Assembly: GCF_900116105.1 (NCBI RefSeq)
Contig: NZ_FPAC01000012.1
Coordinates: forward strand, 1 to 50,156
DNA length: 50,156 bases
Reading direction: 5' to 3'
Origin: Paenibacillus sp. 453mf
GTDB taxonomy: Bacteria; Bacillota; Bacilli; Paenibacillales; Paenibacillaceae
Shown: piece after piece, positions 41,330-50,156 of the stretch
Layout: every line of letters begins with the position of its first letter
How positions within the stretch are numbered: position 1 is the stretch's first letter
Notes under the pieces: generated by a model
Seen by the model: only the letters and a program-made list of their open reading frames with translations
Database searches by the model: none
What the model was told of the DNA's origin: nothing
Made by a program: the position numbers and the translations under genes

Positions 41330-43669
41330 CTAGTGCACACCTGTCTGTTGTTCGACCAGTGCGTGGTGAAGCACTTGATCCATGTGTGCAACAGGTACGA
41401 ATTCAACATCTTCTCGTACACTGTCCGGTATATCTCTTAGATCCCGTTCATTATCCTTGGGGAGCAAAATTTTCTTATATCCTGCACGATGTGCCGCAAG
41501 TGATTTCTCCTTAAGACCGCCAATCGGGAGAACCCGTCCGCGGAGTGTAATCTCACCTGTCATCGCCACATCCTTGGACACATAACGGTTGGTCAGAGCG
41601 GATATCAGCGCGGTTGCCATTGTAATTCCGGCAGAAGGTCCGTCTTTCGGGATTGCACCTTCCGGAATATGGATGTGAATATCGTTCTTCTCGTGGAAGT
41701 CAGGTGCGATTCCAAGATCCTCTGCTTTGGAACGAGTATAGCTGAAGGCTGCTTGCGCGGATTCCTTCATGACATCCCCCAGTTTACCGGTCAAGGTAAG
41801 CTTGCCGGTGCCTGGAACAACGGTCACTTCGATCACCAGTGTCTCACCACCGACTTCTGTCCAAGCAAGACCTGTAACCGTCCCGATCTGATCCTCAAGC
41901 TCGGCAACACCGTAACGGAATTTCTGCGGACCTAAATATTCCTTCACATCGTCCGGAGCAATAACGATCTTGTCCGTATGACCGGATACAATCTTCTTCG
42001 CAGCTTTGCGGCATAAGGAAGCCATCTGCTGCTCCAGATTTCTCACTCCAGATTCTCTCGTGTATTCTCGAATGACCTTCAAGAGAGCATCCTGCTGTAC
42101 TTCCATCTGTTCATCTGTCAATCCATGCTCTGTGATCTGCTTCGGCAGCAAATAGCGGCTTGCGATCTGCAGCTTCTCCAGCTCCGTGTATCCTGGAATG
42201 TTAAGCACTTCCATCCGATCGAGGAGTGGACGCGGAATACTATGAATCGTATTAGCCGTGGTAACAAACATCACGTTTGACAGGTCAAAGGGAAGCTCTA
42301 CAAAATGGTCACTGAACGTATTGTTCTGTTCAGGATCAAGCACTTCAAGCAGAGCCGAGGAAGGATCTCCACGGAAATCAGAAGCCATCTTGTCGATCTC
42401 ATCCAGTAAAAACACAGGATTCAGTGAACCTGCGGTCTTCATCCCTTGAATGATTCGGCCAGGCATGGCACCGACATACGTTCTTCGATGTCCGCGAATC
42501 TCCGCTTCGTCTCTAACACCGCCCAAGGAGATGCGCACAAATTCACGACCAAGCGATTTTGCAATAGAACGCGCAAGTGATGTCTTACCAACCCCTGGAG
42601 GGCCTACAAGACAAAGAATCGGCCCTTTCAGCTTCTTCACCAGCTTTTGGACAGCCAGATATTCAAGCACGCGCTCCTTCGGCTTCTCTAGACCGTAATG
42701 ATCTGCATCCAGCACTTCTTCAGCCGCATGAATATCCAGATCATCTTCAGTCCTGCGACTCCACGGCAGAGCTAACAGCCAATCCACATAATTGCGGATA
42801 ACGCCTCCCTCTGCTGAGCTGGCAGGCATTTTCTCAAGCCGATCAATTTCCTTCTCGACTTTCTCGCGGACTTTGTCAGGGAGTGACAACTCTGCTGCTC
42901 CAGTACGAAGCTCTTCAACTTCCCCGGCACGCCCCTCCTTCTCCCCAAGCTCCTTCTGAATCGCCTTCATTTGCTCGCGAAGATAGTACTCCTTCTGGGT
43001 CTTCTCCATCTGCTTCTTGACCCGCTGGTTAATCTTACGTTCCAGCTCAAGGACCTCACGCTCATTGTTCAAAATATCCAGCAGCTTCTCAAGCCGCTGT
43101 TTAACATCTACAGTCTCCAGAATTTCTTGTTTGTCCTTGATCTTCAGCGACAAGTGACTCGTTATTACATCGGCAAGACGCCCTGGCTCTTCAATATCAG
43201 ATACAGCTGCAAGAGTCTCTGGTGTTACTTTCTTCGATAAATTTATATAATTTTCAAACTGGCTGAGAACCGTCCGCATTAATGCATCTGTCTCAGGGTG
43301 GTCCGCATCTTCCTCCGGCAGTTCCACCGCCAGCACTTCATAGAACTCGTCATGATCTGTATACTCTGTTATCTCTGCACGTTCAAGTCCTTCCACGAGG
43401 ACACGAATGGTTCCATTAGGAAGCTTCAGCATTTGTCTGACCTTCGCCACTGTACCGATCCGATAAATATCTTCACGTGTAGGATCTTCTATATTTACGT
43501 CAGATTGAGAACACAGGAGAATCAGATGTTCTTCTACCATCGCTTTTTCCAAAGCCTTGACGGATTTCTCCCTGCCCACGTCGAGATGAAGCACCATGCT
43601 CGGATAGACGAGAAGTCCTCTTAAAGGCAGTAAAGGAAAACGACGAACTTTGGCTTTGCTCTGCCCCAT
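41330..43669 (-). CDS. lonA: ATP-dependent protease LonA
   Basis: A cytosolic AAA+ protease of 779 residues. The N-terminal substrate domain (RFPLLPLRGLLVYPSMVLHLDVG) is followed by a coiled coil, Walker A GPPGVGKTSLARSIAKSLG and Walker B FLLDEIDKM. The protease domain has the catalytic Ser in DGPSAGITMATALISAL and Lys in GGLKEKSLAAHRAG. The start is ATG at 43669 with GGAGGTG before it; 14 upstream residues are rejected for lack of a ribosome site. Confidence 0.96.
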   Translation of the reverse strand: MGQSKAKVRRFPLLPLRGLLVYPSMVLHLDVGREKSVKALEKAMVEEHLILLCSQSDVNIEDPTREDIYRIGTVAKVRQMLKLPNGTIRVLVEGLERAEITEYTDHDEFYEVLAVELPEEDADHPETDALMRTVLSQFENYINLSKKVTPETLAAVSDIEEPGRLADVITSHLSLKIKDKQEILETVDVKQRLEKLLDILNNEREVLELERKINQRVKKQMEKTQKEYYLREQMKAIQKELGEKEGRAGEVEELRTGAAELSLPDKVREKVEKEIDRLEKMPASSAEGGVIRNYVDWLLALPWSRRTEDDLDIHAAEEVLDADHYGLEKPKERVLEYLAVQKLVKKLKGPILCLVGPPGVGKTSLARSIAKSLGREFVRISLGGVRDEAEIRGHRRTYVGAMPGRIIQGMKTAGSLNPVFLLDEIDKMASDFRGDPSSALLEVLDPEQNNTFSDHFVELPFDLSNVMFVTTANTIHSIPRPLLDRMEVLNIPGYTELEKLQIASRYLLPKQITEHGLTDEQMEVQQDALLKVIREYTRESGVRNLEQQMASLCRKAAKKIVSGHTDKIVIAPDDVKEYLGPQKFRYGVAELEDQIGTVTGLAWTEVGGETLVIEVTVVPGTGKLTLTGKLGDVMKESAQAAFSYTRSKAEDLGIAPDFHEKNDIHIHIPEGAIPKDGPSAGITMATALISALTNRYVSKDVAMTGEITLRGRVLPIGGLKEKSLAAHRAGYKKILLPKDNERDLRDIPDSVREDVEFVPVAHMDQVLHHALVEQQTGVH

Positions 43670-43712
43670 CGCTTTCACACCTCCAATGGCTCTCAGGTTG
43701 TTATCATTCATT

Positions 43713-43742
43713 ATTCTATCAAATGTTCACATAAAAAACCAA
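43713..43742 (-). promoter_or_regulatory. Probable sigmaA promoter of lonA
   Basis: TTGGTT (43737-43742), 18 bases, TAGAAT (43713-43718) preceded by TGA (extended -10), just after the lonB stop. lonA is therefore probably transcribed on its own. Confidence 0.55.
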
Positions 43743-43756
43743 TGAAGGAGAAGTCT

Positions 43757-45496
43757 TCACATGCTTTCTGTACTATTCATCGTTCCGCCCCGATTCATAT
43801 CCGCATGCAATATCGAAGGAGAAGATTGGGGAAATAGCTCGGGCGCAGGTGATGCCTTCTCTTCATTGTCCATCATCAGCTCTTTGCCAAAGACATGCTC
43901 GAATACTTCATCCACGGATTCCACAGGAATAACCTTAAGACCATTCAAATCCTCAAAAATGGTCTGCCAGTTGTCTGCGGGGATAATAACGGTCTTGGCT
44001 CCAGCCTGAAAAGCAGCCTCTACCTTGGCCAGCACACCGCCGATCGGTTTTACTTTTCCATGAATGCTGATTTCACCTGTCATCGCCAGCTCATGATGGA
44101 CGGGAATCCCCTTGATTGCAGAAGCAATAGCTGTTGCCATGGCAATTCCCGCAGAAGGACCGTCTATTGGTGTACCTCCAGGGAAATTAATATGAAGATC
44201 ATAGTTAGAAGGCTCAAGACCCATTGATCTGAGTACAGTGATTACATTTTCCACTGAACCTTTGGCCATGCTCTTCCGCCGTAGCGTTCTTGATCCTCCG
44301 CCAATCTCCTCTTCGTCTACAACCCCTGTGATGTTATATACTCCTTTTCCCTTCATTACAGGTACCGCTGACACTTCAATCTCAAGCAGCGCCCCCATGT
44401 TAGGTCCGTATACCGCAAGACCATTGACAAAGCCCACTTGAGGAAGACTTGGCACTTTCCTGTCGGGTCTCGGTTGAATCTGGCTGCTGCTGGCGACCCA
44501 TTCGAGATCTGAAGCACGGAGTTCATCCCGATTCTCAGTCAGTGCAAGTCCTGCCGCGAGCTGCACGATATTAACCGCTTCACGTCCATTGGTGGCATAT
44601 CTTTTTACGACCTCCACTGCTTCCGGATTAGCTCCAAAGCCAATTTTGCTAATTGCATCTTCTGCAATTTGTCCAATCTCCTCAGGCAGCAGCGCTCGAA
44701 AGAATATCTCCATGCACCGGGAACGAAGAGCCGGAGGAATTTCGTGAGGTGAACGGGTGGTTGCCCCTACCAAACGGAAATCAGCCGGCAGACCGTTTTG
44801 AAATATATCGTGGATATAAGCAGGAGTATGCGTATCTTCGGAATTATAGTATGCACTTTCCAAAATAACTTTACGATCCTCTAACACTTTGAGCAGCTTG
44901 TTCATCTGAATCGTATGAAGCTCTCCAATTTCATCGACAAATAAAATCCCACCGTGCGCTTTCGTAACTGCCCCTGGTTTAGGCTGAGGAATACCGGCAA
45001 CTCCCATCGCCCCTGCGCCTTGGTATATCGGATCATGAACAGAGCCGATCAAAGGATCTGCAATTCCGCGCTCATCGAACCTGGCGGTCGTCGCATCAAT
45101 CTCCGTAAATTTAGCATCTGCTTTGAACGGAGAGGCCGGATTTTTTTTGGCTTCCTCCAATATGACCCTCGCTGCCGCTGTTTTACCTACCCCTGGCGGT
45201 CCATAAACGATAACGTGCTGTGGATTTGCACTGCACAGTGCCGCCTTCATCGCACGAAGCCCGTCCTTTTGACCGACAATATCCTCCATCTTGGCAGGAC
45301 GCGTCTTCTCCGCAAGCGGTTTGGTCAGCGATATGGAGCGCAGCTTTCTCAGTTTGTCCAATTCCTTGCGAGACTCTCGTTCCACCGCACTTTTGTTGTT
45401 TCTTTGTCCACGCAGCATATTCCAGAAATAGAGCCCGATCACGACTCCGAAAAACAAATTGATTAACATGACAATAATGGTTAATTCAGTACCCAT
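43757..45496 (-). CDS. lonB: Membrane-anchored, sporulation-type protease LonB
   Basis: The protein has 579 residues: an N-terminal membrane segment (about 4-25), an AAA+ module (VYGPPGVGKTAAARVILEEA, FVDEIGELHTIQMNKLL) and a Lon protease domain with Ser in DGPSAGIAMATAIASAI and Lys in GGVLAKVEAAFQAG. B. subtilis LonB lacks the large LonA N-domain and is made in the forespore under sigmaF; it lies between clpX and lonA, as here. The C-terminal ~35 residues are low complexity. Confidence 0.93.
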   Translation of the reverse strand: MGTELTIIVMLINLFFGVVIGLYFWNMLRGQRNNKSAVERESRKELDKLRKLRSISLTKPLAEKTRPAKMEDIVGQKDGLRAMKAALCSANPQHVIVYGPPGVGKTAAARVILEEAKKNPASPFKADAKFTEIDATTARFDERGIADPLIGSVHDPIYQGAGAMGVAGIPQPKPGAVTKAHGGILFVDEIGELHTIQMNKLLKVLEDRKVILESAYYNSEDTHTPAYIHDIFQNGLPADFRLVGATTRSPHEIPPALRSRCMEIFFRALLPEEIGQIAEDAISKIGFGANPEAVEVVKRYATNGREAVNIVQLAAGLALTENRDELRASDLEWVASSSQIQPRPDRKVPSLPQVGFVNGLAVYGPNMGALLEIEVSAVPVMKGKGVYNITGVVDEEEIGGGSRTLRRKSMAKGSVENVITVLRSMGLEPSNYDLHINFPGGTPIDGPSAGIAMATAIASAIKGIPVHHELAMTGEISIHGKVKPIGGVLAKVEAAFQAGAKTVIIPADNWQTIFEDLNGLKVIPVESVDEVFEHVFGKELMMDNEEKASPAPELFPQSSPSILHADMNRGGTMNSTESM

Positions 45497-45550
45497 ATTA
45501 GGTGTCCCTCCTGTTCTTTACGCTCTTACCACAAAAAGTTCGATACATGG

Positions 45551-45579
45551 TAGTATAGCCTTTTCACTCAGGCATAAAC
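45551..45579 (-). promoter_or_regulatory. Weak candidate sigmaF/sigmaG promoter of lonB
   Basis: GTTTA (45575-45579), 14 bases, GGCTATACTA (45551-45560) resembles forespore promoters (GYATA / GGnnAnAnT). The spacing is a base short, so this is only a suggestion supported by the known sigmaF control of lonB. Confidence 0.3.
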
Positions 45580-45641
45580 GTAGAAAACAGAAGTTCTCTT
45601 GTAGATTTAAACACCAAACATGAACAGAGACAGTTCTTCAG

Positions 45642-45678
45642 ACAAAAAGAAAACTGCTTCCTATATGAGGAAGCAGTT
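45642..45678 (-). terminator. Terminator after ispG
   Basis: A perfect 11-bp stem (45652-45662 with 45668-45678), 5-base loop, then TTCTTTTT on the minus strand. Confidence 0.9.
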
Positions 45679-45709
45679 ATGATCAAATTCAGACCTTATA
45701 AAAGTGATA

Positions 45710-46807
45710 TTAGTGCTTGCGTCCCGGAATAATGCCGGTTGCTTCGTATACTTCTACGATCTTGTCGATTTCTTTCTTCAGCTCTTCAACCATTTCGGCC
45801 TCAGGCACTTTGCGGATCATCTCTCCATGTCGGAACAGAAGACCTTCGCCGCGCGCCCCTGCAATCCCGATATCTGCTTCTCTCGCTTCACCAGGACCAT
45901 TGACCGCACAACCCAACACCGAAACCTTGATCGGCACTTTGATTTGTGAAATATAATCCTCTACTTCATTAGCAATCGAGAACAGGTCAATATCCAGACG
46001 GCCGCAGGTCGGACAAGAAATCAGGGTTGCGGCATTTGTAATCAAACCAAAGGTTTTGAGAAGCTCACGGGCAACCTTGATCTCTTCAACCGGATCCGCA
46101 CTTAAAGAAATCCGCATTGTAGATCCAATTCCCATGGAAAGAAGAGCACCCATCCCGGCCGAGCTCTTAATTGTGCCTGAGAACAACGTACCCGCTTCTG
46201 TAATCCCTAGATGCAATGGATATGGGATCACCTGCGCAGCCTTAGTATATGCCTCAATGGCCATCGGAACGTCAGATGCCTTCAAGGATACGATAATATC
46301 ATGGAAATCCAGCTCTTCCAGAATACCGATATGGAACAGAGCACTTTCTACCATTGCATCTGCTGTCGGATATCCATATTTCTCAAGCAAGTGATTCTCA
46401 AGCGACCCAGCATTAACGCCGATGCGGATCGGGATGCCTTTTTCCTTACATGCTTTAACAACAGCCTCTACTTTTTCGCGTTTGCCGATGTTACCCGGGT
46501 TAATCCGCACCTTATCGATGCCATTCTCGATCGCTTTCAGAGCCAATTTATAATTAAAATGAATATCCGCGACTAGCGGAATATGAATTCTCTTCTTAAT
46601 TTCCTTAATCGCTTCTGCTGCTTCATCATTATTGACCGTTACGCGAACAATTTGGCATCCCGCTTCTTCAAGCCGCAAAATCTCAGCTACCGTTGCATCC
46701 ACATCAGCCGTTTTCGTTGTACACATACTTTGAATAATGACTTCATTGCTTCCGCCAATGGTAATGTTGCCGACTTTTACGGGACGTGTATCTTGTCTTA
46801 AAAACAT
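45710..46807 (-). CDS. ispG: 4-hydroxy-3-methylbut-2-en-1-yl diphosphate synthase
   Basis: An iron-sulphur enzyme of the MEP isoprenoid pathway, 365 residues. The N-terminal TIM barrel contains VQSMCTTKTADVDATVAEI-type sequence (here IIQSMCTTKTADVDATV). The C-terminal domain holds the cluster cysteines in ISCPTCGRLDIDL and LGCAVNGPGEA. The start is ATG at 46807 after GGGGAGAGACAGG; nine upstream in-frame residues are unlikely. It is placed between clpX and lonB, which are adjacent in B. subtilis. Confidence 0.95.
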   Translation of the reverse strand: MFLRQDTRPVKVGNITIGGSNEVIIQSMCTTKTADVDATVAEILRLEEAGCQIVRVTVNNDEAAEAIKEIKKRIHIPLVADIHFNYKLALKAIENGIDKVRINPGNIGKREKVEAVVKACKEKGIPIRIGVNAGSLENHLLEKYGYPTADAMVESALFHIGILEELDFHDIIVSLKASDVPMAIEAYTKAAQVIPYPLHLGITEAGTLFSGTIKSSAGMGALLSMGIGSTMRISLSADPVEEIKVARELLKTFGLITNAATLISCPTCGRLDIDLFSIANEVEDYISQIKVPIKVSVLGCAVNGPGEAREADIGIAGARGEGLLFRHGEMIRKVPEAEMVEELKKEIDKIVEVYEATGIIPGRKH

Positions 46808-46908
46808 GATTCCTGTCTCTCCCCATAACGTCAAATCTCCACCCGCTAGAGGCCTGGAAAAATCCAGTATAAATAAACCTCATTACGAGTGGAGTAAGAC
46901 TTGTTTAT

Positions 46909-48162
46909 TTAGGCACTCTCTTCTTGCTTCTTATCTTTCTCACCATGCAGTTCAGGTGCTGTCTTCTCTTCAACAACCTGTTTCGTAATTACACACTTCG
47001 TAATATCCTCACGAGAAGGAATTTCATACATCACATCCAGCAGAAGGCCCTCAATGATGGCACGAAGTCCACGGGCACCCGTATTACGCTTGATCGCTTC
47101 CCGAGCGATCGCTTCGAGTGCTTCCTTCTCAAATTCGAGAGTTACGTTGTCCAGCTCCAGCATCTTCGTATACTGCTTAACCAAAGCATTCTTCGGCTCA
47201 GACAAAATACGAACAAGGGTAGCCTCATCAAGCGGCTCCAATGTAGAGATGACCGGAAGACGTCCAACAAACTCCGGAATGAGACCAAATTTCAGCAAGT
47301 CCTCTGGAAGAACCATTCCAAGGTACTCACCCGGCTTCAGATCCTTCTGCTCAGCAGAAGAGTTGAATCCGATCACTTTTTTGCCGATACGGCGTTTGAT
47401 CATTTGCTCGAGTCCGTCAAAGGCACCGCCACAGATGAACAAAATATTCGTTGTATCGATTTGAATGAATTCCTGATGAGGGTGCTTACGTCCGCCTTGC
47501 GGTGGAACAGAAGCAACCGTACCCTCTAGAATTTTGAGGAGGGCCTGCTGTACGCCTTCACCGGAAACGTCGCGAGTAATCGATGGGTTCTCCGACTTAC
47601 GTGCTACTTTATCAATCTCATCAATATAAATAATGCCGCGTTCTGCCTTTTCTACATCATAATCGGCAGCTTGAATGAGCTTGAGCAGAATGTTCTCAAC
47701 GTCTTCACCTACGTATCCTGCTTCTGTAAGCGAGGTCGCGTCAGCAATCGCAAATGGAACGTTCAAAATCTTCGCCATGGTTTGAGCTAAGAGCGTTTTA
47801 CCTGAACCCGTTGGTCCCAATAGCAAAATGTTACTCTTCGACATTTCCACATCGTCAATTTTGCTCTGTGTATTAATGCGCTTGTAATGATTATATACAG
47901 CAACAGACAGCGATTTCTTCGCTTGTTCCTGACCGATAACATATTGATCCAAAATATCACGAATCTGCATCGGTTTTGGAATATCCTTCAGATCAATCTC
48001 TTCATCATGACCGAGCTCTTCCTCTACAATCTCTGCACATAGCTCGATGCATTCGTCACAAATATATACCCCTGGTCCAGCCACAAGCTTACGAACCTGT
48101 TCCTGGGATTTACCACAGAAAGAACATTTAAGCTGTCCTTTCTCATCGTTAAATTTAAACAT
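46909..48162 (-). CDS. clpX: ATP-dependent Clp protease ATP-binding subunit ClpX
   Basis: An AAA+ unfoldase of 417 residues that feeds ClpP. It has an N-terminal zinc-binding C4 domain (CSFCGKSQEQV ... ICDECIELC), Walker A LLGPTGSGKTLLAQTM, Walker B IIYIDEIDKV, the RKSENPSITRDVSGEGVQQALL loop split around its sensor, and the IGF-type ClpP-docking loop (KVIGFNS). It lies 12 bases after clpP. Confidence 0.97.
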   Translation of the reverse strand: MFKFNDEKGQLKCSFCGKSQEQVRKLVAGPGVYICDECIELCAEIVEEELGHDEEIDLKDIPKPMQIRDILDQYVIGQEQAKKSLSVAVYNHYKRINTQSKIDDVEMSKSNILLLGPTGSGKTLLAQTMAKILNVPFAIADATSLTEAGYVGEDVENILLKLIQAADYDVEKAERGIIYIDEIDKVARKSENPSITRDVSGEGVQQALLKILEGTVASVPPQGGRKHPHQEFIQIDTTNILFICGGAFDGLEQMIKRRIGKKVIGFNSSAEQKDLKPGEYLGMVLPEDLLKFGLIPEFVGRLPVISTLEPLDEATLVRILSEPKNALVKQYTKMLELDNVTLEFEKEALEAIAREAIKRNTGARGLRAIIEGLLLDVMYEIPSREDITKCVITKQVVEEKTAPELHGEKDKKQEESA

Positions 48163-48174
48163 CTAACCACCCCT

Positions 48175-48765
48175 TTAAGAATTAATCGGTCTGGTGAGTA
48201 CTTGGTCAATGATACGGTATTCTAAAGCTTCTTCCGCACTCATAAAATAGTCGCGGTCCGTATCACGCTCGATTTTATCAAGGGGTTGACCCGTACGCTC
48301 CACATAGATCTGATTAAGCTTCTGACGCGTTTTAATAATCCAGTCGGCGTGAATTTGAATATCGGATGCCTGACCTTGGATCCCGCCAAGCGGCTGATGT
48401 ATCATAACTTCACTGTTCTCCAGCGCATAGCGCTTGCCAGGTGCACCCGCAGTGAGCAGAAGTGAGCCCATGCTGGCAGCCATCCCTACGCAGATGGTTG
48501 AAACGTCTGGCTTAATAAATTGCATTGTATCATATATACCCAACCCTGCTGTAACAGAACCACCTGGCGAATTGATATATAAACTGATATCCTTCTCCGG
48601 ATCCTCTGCAGACAAGAATAAGAGCTGAGCAATAACGCTGTTGGCCACATCATCATCTATTGCACCGCTCAGAAAGATAATACGATCCTTCAGTAGTCTT
48701 GAATATATATCGTAAGAACGTTCACCGCGATTGGTTTGTTCAACAACCATAGGCACGAGATTCAT
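48175..48765 (-). CDS. clpP: ATP-dependent Clp protease proteolytic subunit ClpP
   Basis: A serine peptidase of 196 residues with the triad Ser98 (GMAASMGSLL), His123 (MIHQPLGG) and Asp172 (DTDRDYFMS). The order tig-clpP-clpX differs from B. subtilis, where clpP is elsewhere and tig-clpX are neighbours. No tandem GGTCAAA-type CtsR operator is visible upstream. Confidence 0.97.
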   Translation of the reverse strand: MNLVPMVVEQTNRGERSYDIYSRLLKDRIIFLSGAIDDDVANSVIAQLLFLSAEDPEKDISLYINSPGGSVTAGLGIYDTMQFIKPDVSTICVGMAASMGSLLLTAGAPGKRYALENSEVMIHQPLGGIQGQASDIQIHADWIIKTRQKLNQIYVERTGQPLDKIERDTDRDYFMSAEEALEYRIIDQVLTRPINS

Positions 48766-48953
48766 GTTCCGACCTCTTCTCCATTATAGAATCTTACTGC
48801 CACATCAATCAGGGTTAAATAAATATCAGTCTTAATTTTATCATGTTCCCTGTTCAATGTCATTTATGACTGCTTTTCTCAGCCAATAGCTGCTGAAGAG
48901 AAAGCTTGATCATATTTAACCATTTTTTTTATGTATGTGCAAATCGGACTTCC

Positions 48954-48982
48954 ATCCTATGGAGTCAAGACCTATAACTCAA
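48954..48982 (-). promoter_or_regulatory. Possible sigmaA promoter of clpP-clpX
   Basis: TTGAGT (48977-48982), 17 bases, TAGGAT (48954-48959). It matches four of six consensus bases in each box. It would give a leader of about 180 bases. Confidence 0.38.
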
Positions 48983-49063
48983 GTATATGGAAGGTACAGT
49001 TAAAATATCACGACAGCTCACGCATTACCATTTAATAGTATATTTAACTATAAAATGGATATA

Positions 49064-49111
49064 GAAGAGAAGAAATAAGGCACGTTTAGTAAAATACCTT
49101 ACGTGCCTTAT
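49064..49111 (-). terminator. Terminator after tig
   Basis: A perfect 11-bp stem (49075-49085 with 49101-49111), 15-base loop, then TTCTTCTCTTC on the minus strand, 30 bases after the stop. The T tract is interrupted by C. Confidence 0.7.
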
Positions 49112-49140
49112 CTGTTATATTTCTAACGTAATGTGTAATA

Positions 49141-50156
49141 TTATTCTTCTGTTGCTTCTACAGCAGCTTCCTCAGCTGGAGCGTCAACTTCTACGCTGTT
49201 TGCAAGAAGGAAGTCGATCGTTTTGCGAAGCAGAGCTTCTTCACGAAGGCTGTCGAAAGAACCGTTGCTTTCGAGAATTTGACGAATCTCTTCTGGAGTA
49301 CGTCTGAAGGAAGCCGCCATGTTGTTCAGCTCTTCGTTAATATCCTCATCGGATACTTCAATGTTCTCTTGCTTACCGATTGCTTCAAGAACCAGGTTGT
49401 TGCGTACGCGTTTTTCAGCATCGCCCTTCATTTGGTTTTGAAGATCTGCTTCTGTTTGACCGGAGAAGCTCATGAACATTTCAAGGTTCATGCCTTGTTG
49501 ACGAAGGCGGTTGTCAAAGTCACGCATCATGTTGCGTACTTCGGTGTTAACCATTCCTTGTGGAATTTCAACTTCTGCGTTAGCAGCCGCTTTCTCAACA
49601 ACAACATTCTCTTGGTTTGCTTTTGCTTCTTCTGCTTTGCGCTCAGACAGCTGCTTCGTAAGATCTTCTTTGTACTCAGCAAGAGTATCGAATTCACTTA
49701 CGTCTTTAGCAAACTCATCGTCGATTGCAGGAAGCACTTTGCGTTTGATTTCGTGTACTTTCACTTTGAAGATGGCTTTCTTGCCAGCAAGCTCTGCTGC
49801 ATGATATTCCTCAGGGAATGTCACTTCAACATCCTTGTTGTCGCCAGTTGAAAGACCGATGACTTGTTCTTCAAAGCCAGGGATAAATGTGTTGGAACCC
49901 AGTTCCAGGGAGTGACGCTCTGCTTGTCCACCATCGAACAATTCCCCATCAACAGAACCTTCATAATCGATTACAGCGATATCGCCGGACTCCGCTGTAC
50001 CTTCTTCGATGACTACCAGCTCAGCATGACGTTGTTGCAGACGCTCAAGCTCAGCAGTCAGTTCTTCTTCGGAAACTTCTGTGTTCGCCTTAGGAACTTC
50101 AAGTCCTTTGTACTCGCCAAGTTTAGCTTCAGGTTTAACAACAACTTTTGCTTTGA
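49141..50156 (-). CDS. tig: Trigger factor (partial, N-terminus beyond window)
   Basis: A ribosome-associated chaperone and prolyl isomerase. The reading frame stays open to the right edge, so about 338 C-terminal residues are present and the ribosome-binding N-domain is mostly missing. The FKBP-type PPIase domain is visible (DIAVIDYEGSVDGELFDGG ... GSNTFIPGFEEQVIGL), followed by the helical chaperone arms (SEFDTLAEYKEDLTKQL onward) and an acidic Ala/Glu tail. The apparent start at 49941 is internal. Confidence 0.95.
   Translation of the reverse strand, partial: KAKVVVKPEAKLGEYKGLEVPKANTEVSEEELTAELERLQQRHAELVVIEEGTAESGDIAVIDYEGSVDGELFDGGQAERHSLELGSNTFIPGFEEQVIGLSTGDNKDVEVTFPEEYHAAELAGKKAIFKVKVHEIKRKVLPAIDDEFAKDVSEFDTLAEYKEDLTKQLSERKAEEAKANQENVVVEKAAANAEVEIPQGMVNTEVRNMMRDFDNRLRQQGMNLEMFMSFSGQTEADLQNQMKGDAEKRVRNNLVLEAIGKQENIEVSDEDINEELNNMAASFRRTPEEIRQILESNGSFDSLREEALLRKTIDFLLANSVEVDAPAEEAAVEATEE

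Larger units (their letters stand above)
48766..49140 (-). other. clpP upstream region (375 bases without a gene)
   Basis: It holds the tig terminator (49064-49111), a possible promoter (48954-48982), a perfect GTCAT-TT-ATGAC palindrome (48859-48870), and a stray TATAAT at about 48784-48789 that would leave almost no leader. I see no small gene. Confidence 0.6.

Noticed and set aside
49141..49941. Trigger factor as a complete 266-residue gene
   Set aside because: The frame continues to the right edge with typical trigger factor sequence (EYKGLEVPKAN and onward), so the TTG at 49941 is internal.
1..50156. Defence, mobile or otherwise novel multi-gene system
   Set aside because: Gene order is conserved core synteny on one strand, with no transposase, integrase, phage, toxin-antitoxin, restriction or CRISPR genes seen; the novelty here is limited to regulatory elements and one unknown gene.

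Overview
The window looks like chromosomal core DNA of an endospore-forming, low-to-mid GC Gram-positive of the Paenibacillus / Bacillales type. The evidence is the sporulation set (Spo0B, SpoIVFA/SpoIVFB, a SpoIIB-like SPOR protein, SafA-like and SpoVID-like LysM proteins, LonB), an L27 precursor with its Prp protease, a T-box valS leader, and a gene order that closely follows the Bacillus subtilis run tig-clpP-clpX-lonB-lonA-engB-hemA...hemL-spoVID-valS-folC-spoIIB-maf-radC-mreBCD-minCD-spoIVFAB-rplU-prp-rpmA-spo0B-obg-pheB-pheA-safA. All 45 supported genes lie on the minus strand, so transcription runs from high to low coordinates. Genus assignment is inference from synteny and protein character; no rRNA gene lies inside the window.

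Region by region, in transcription order. 50156-46900: end of trigger factor, then clpP-clpX. 46800-41330: ispG, membrane LonB, cytosolic LonA, followed by GTPase EngB, a short conserved-looking protein of unknown function (39776-40366) and SAM decarboxylase speH with a potentially structured leader. 38570-29869: the tetrapyrrole operon hemA-hemX-siroheme dehydrogenase-hemC-cobA/hemD fusion-hemB-hemL, ending in an RluA-family pseudouridine synthase. 29716-28265: SpoVID-like coat protein with its own terminator. 28190-22204: valS behind a promoter and T-box, then folC and murC. 22141-19050: SpoIIB-like protein, a small DUF4321-type membrane protein, maf, radC. 18882-13467: mreB, mreC, mreD, minC, minD, rodA (cell shape and division-site selection). 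13357-10353: spoIVFA, spoIVFB, RNase G. 10301-9096: promoter-leader-rplU-prp-rpmA-terminator. 8950-6839: spo0B-obg-terminator. 6805-2121: pheB-hom-thrB-pheA-ilvE, an amino-acid operon with its own promoter. 2016-373: safA-like coat gene. 246-1: a strong promoter and a typical pre-16S leader, so a ribosomal RNA operon very probably begins just off the left edge.

The genes combine housekeeping (proteolysis, heme, translation, wall and shape) with sporulation. SafA and SpoVID are partners in spore coat assembly in B. subtilis and both occur here, at opposite ends of the conserved block. SpoIVFA/FB control pro-sigmaK processing, and Spo0B relays phosphate toward Spo0A.

I found no mobile element, CRISPR array, defence locus, toxin system or biosynthetic cluster. 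The parts most worth a second look are regulatory: a repeated 17-nt motif arranged as long inverted repeats upstream of hemA, a nested-helix leader upstream of speH, an apparent CTG start codon for mreC, and an unrecognised 196-residue protein between speH and engB.
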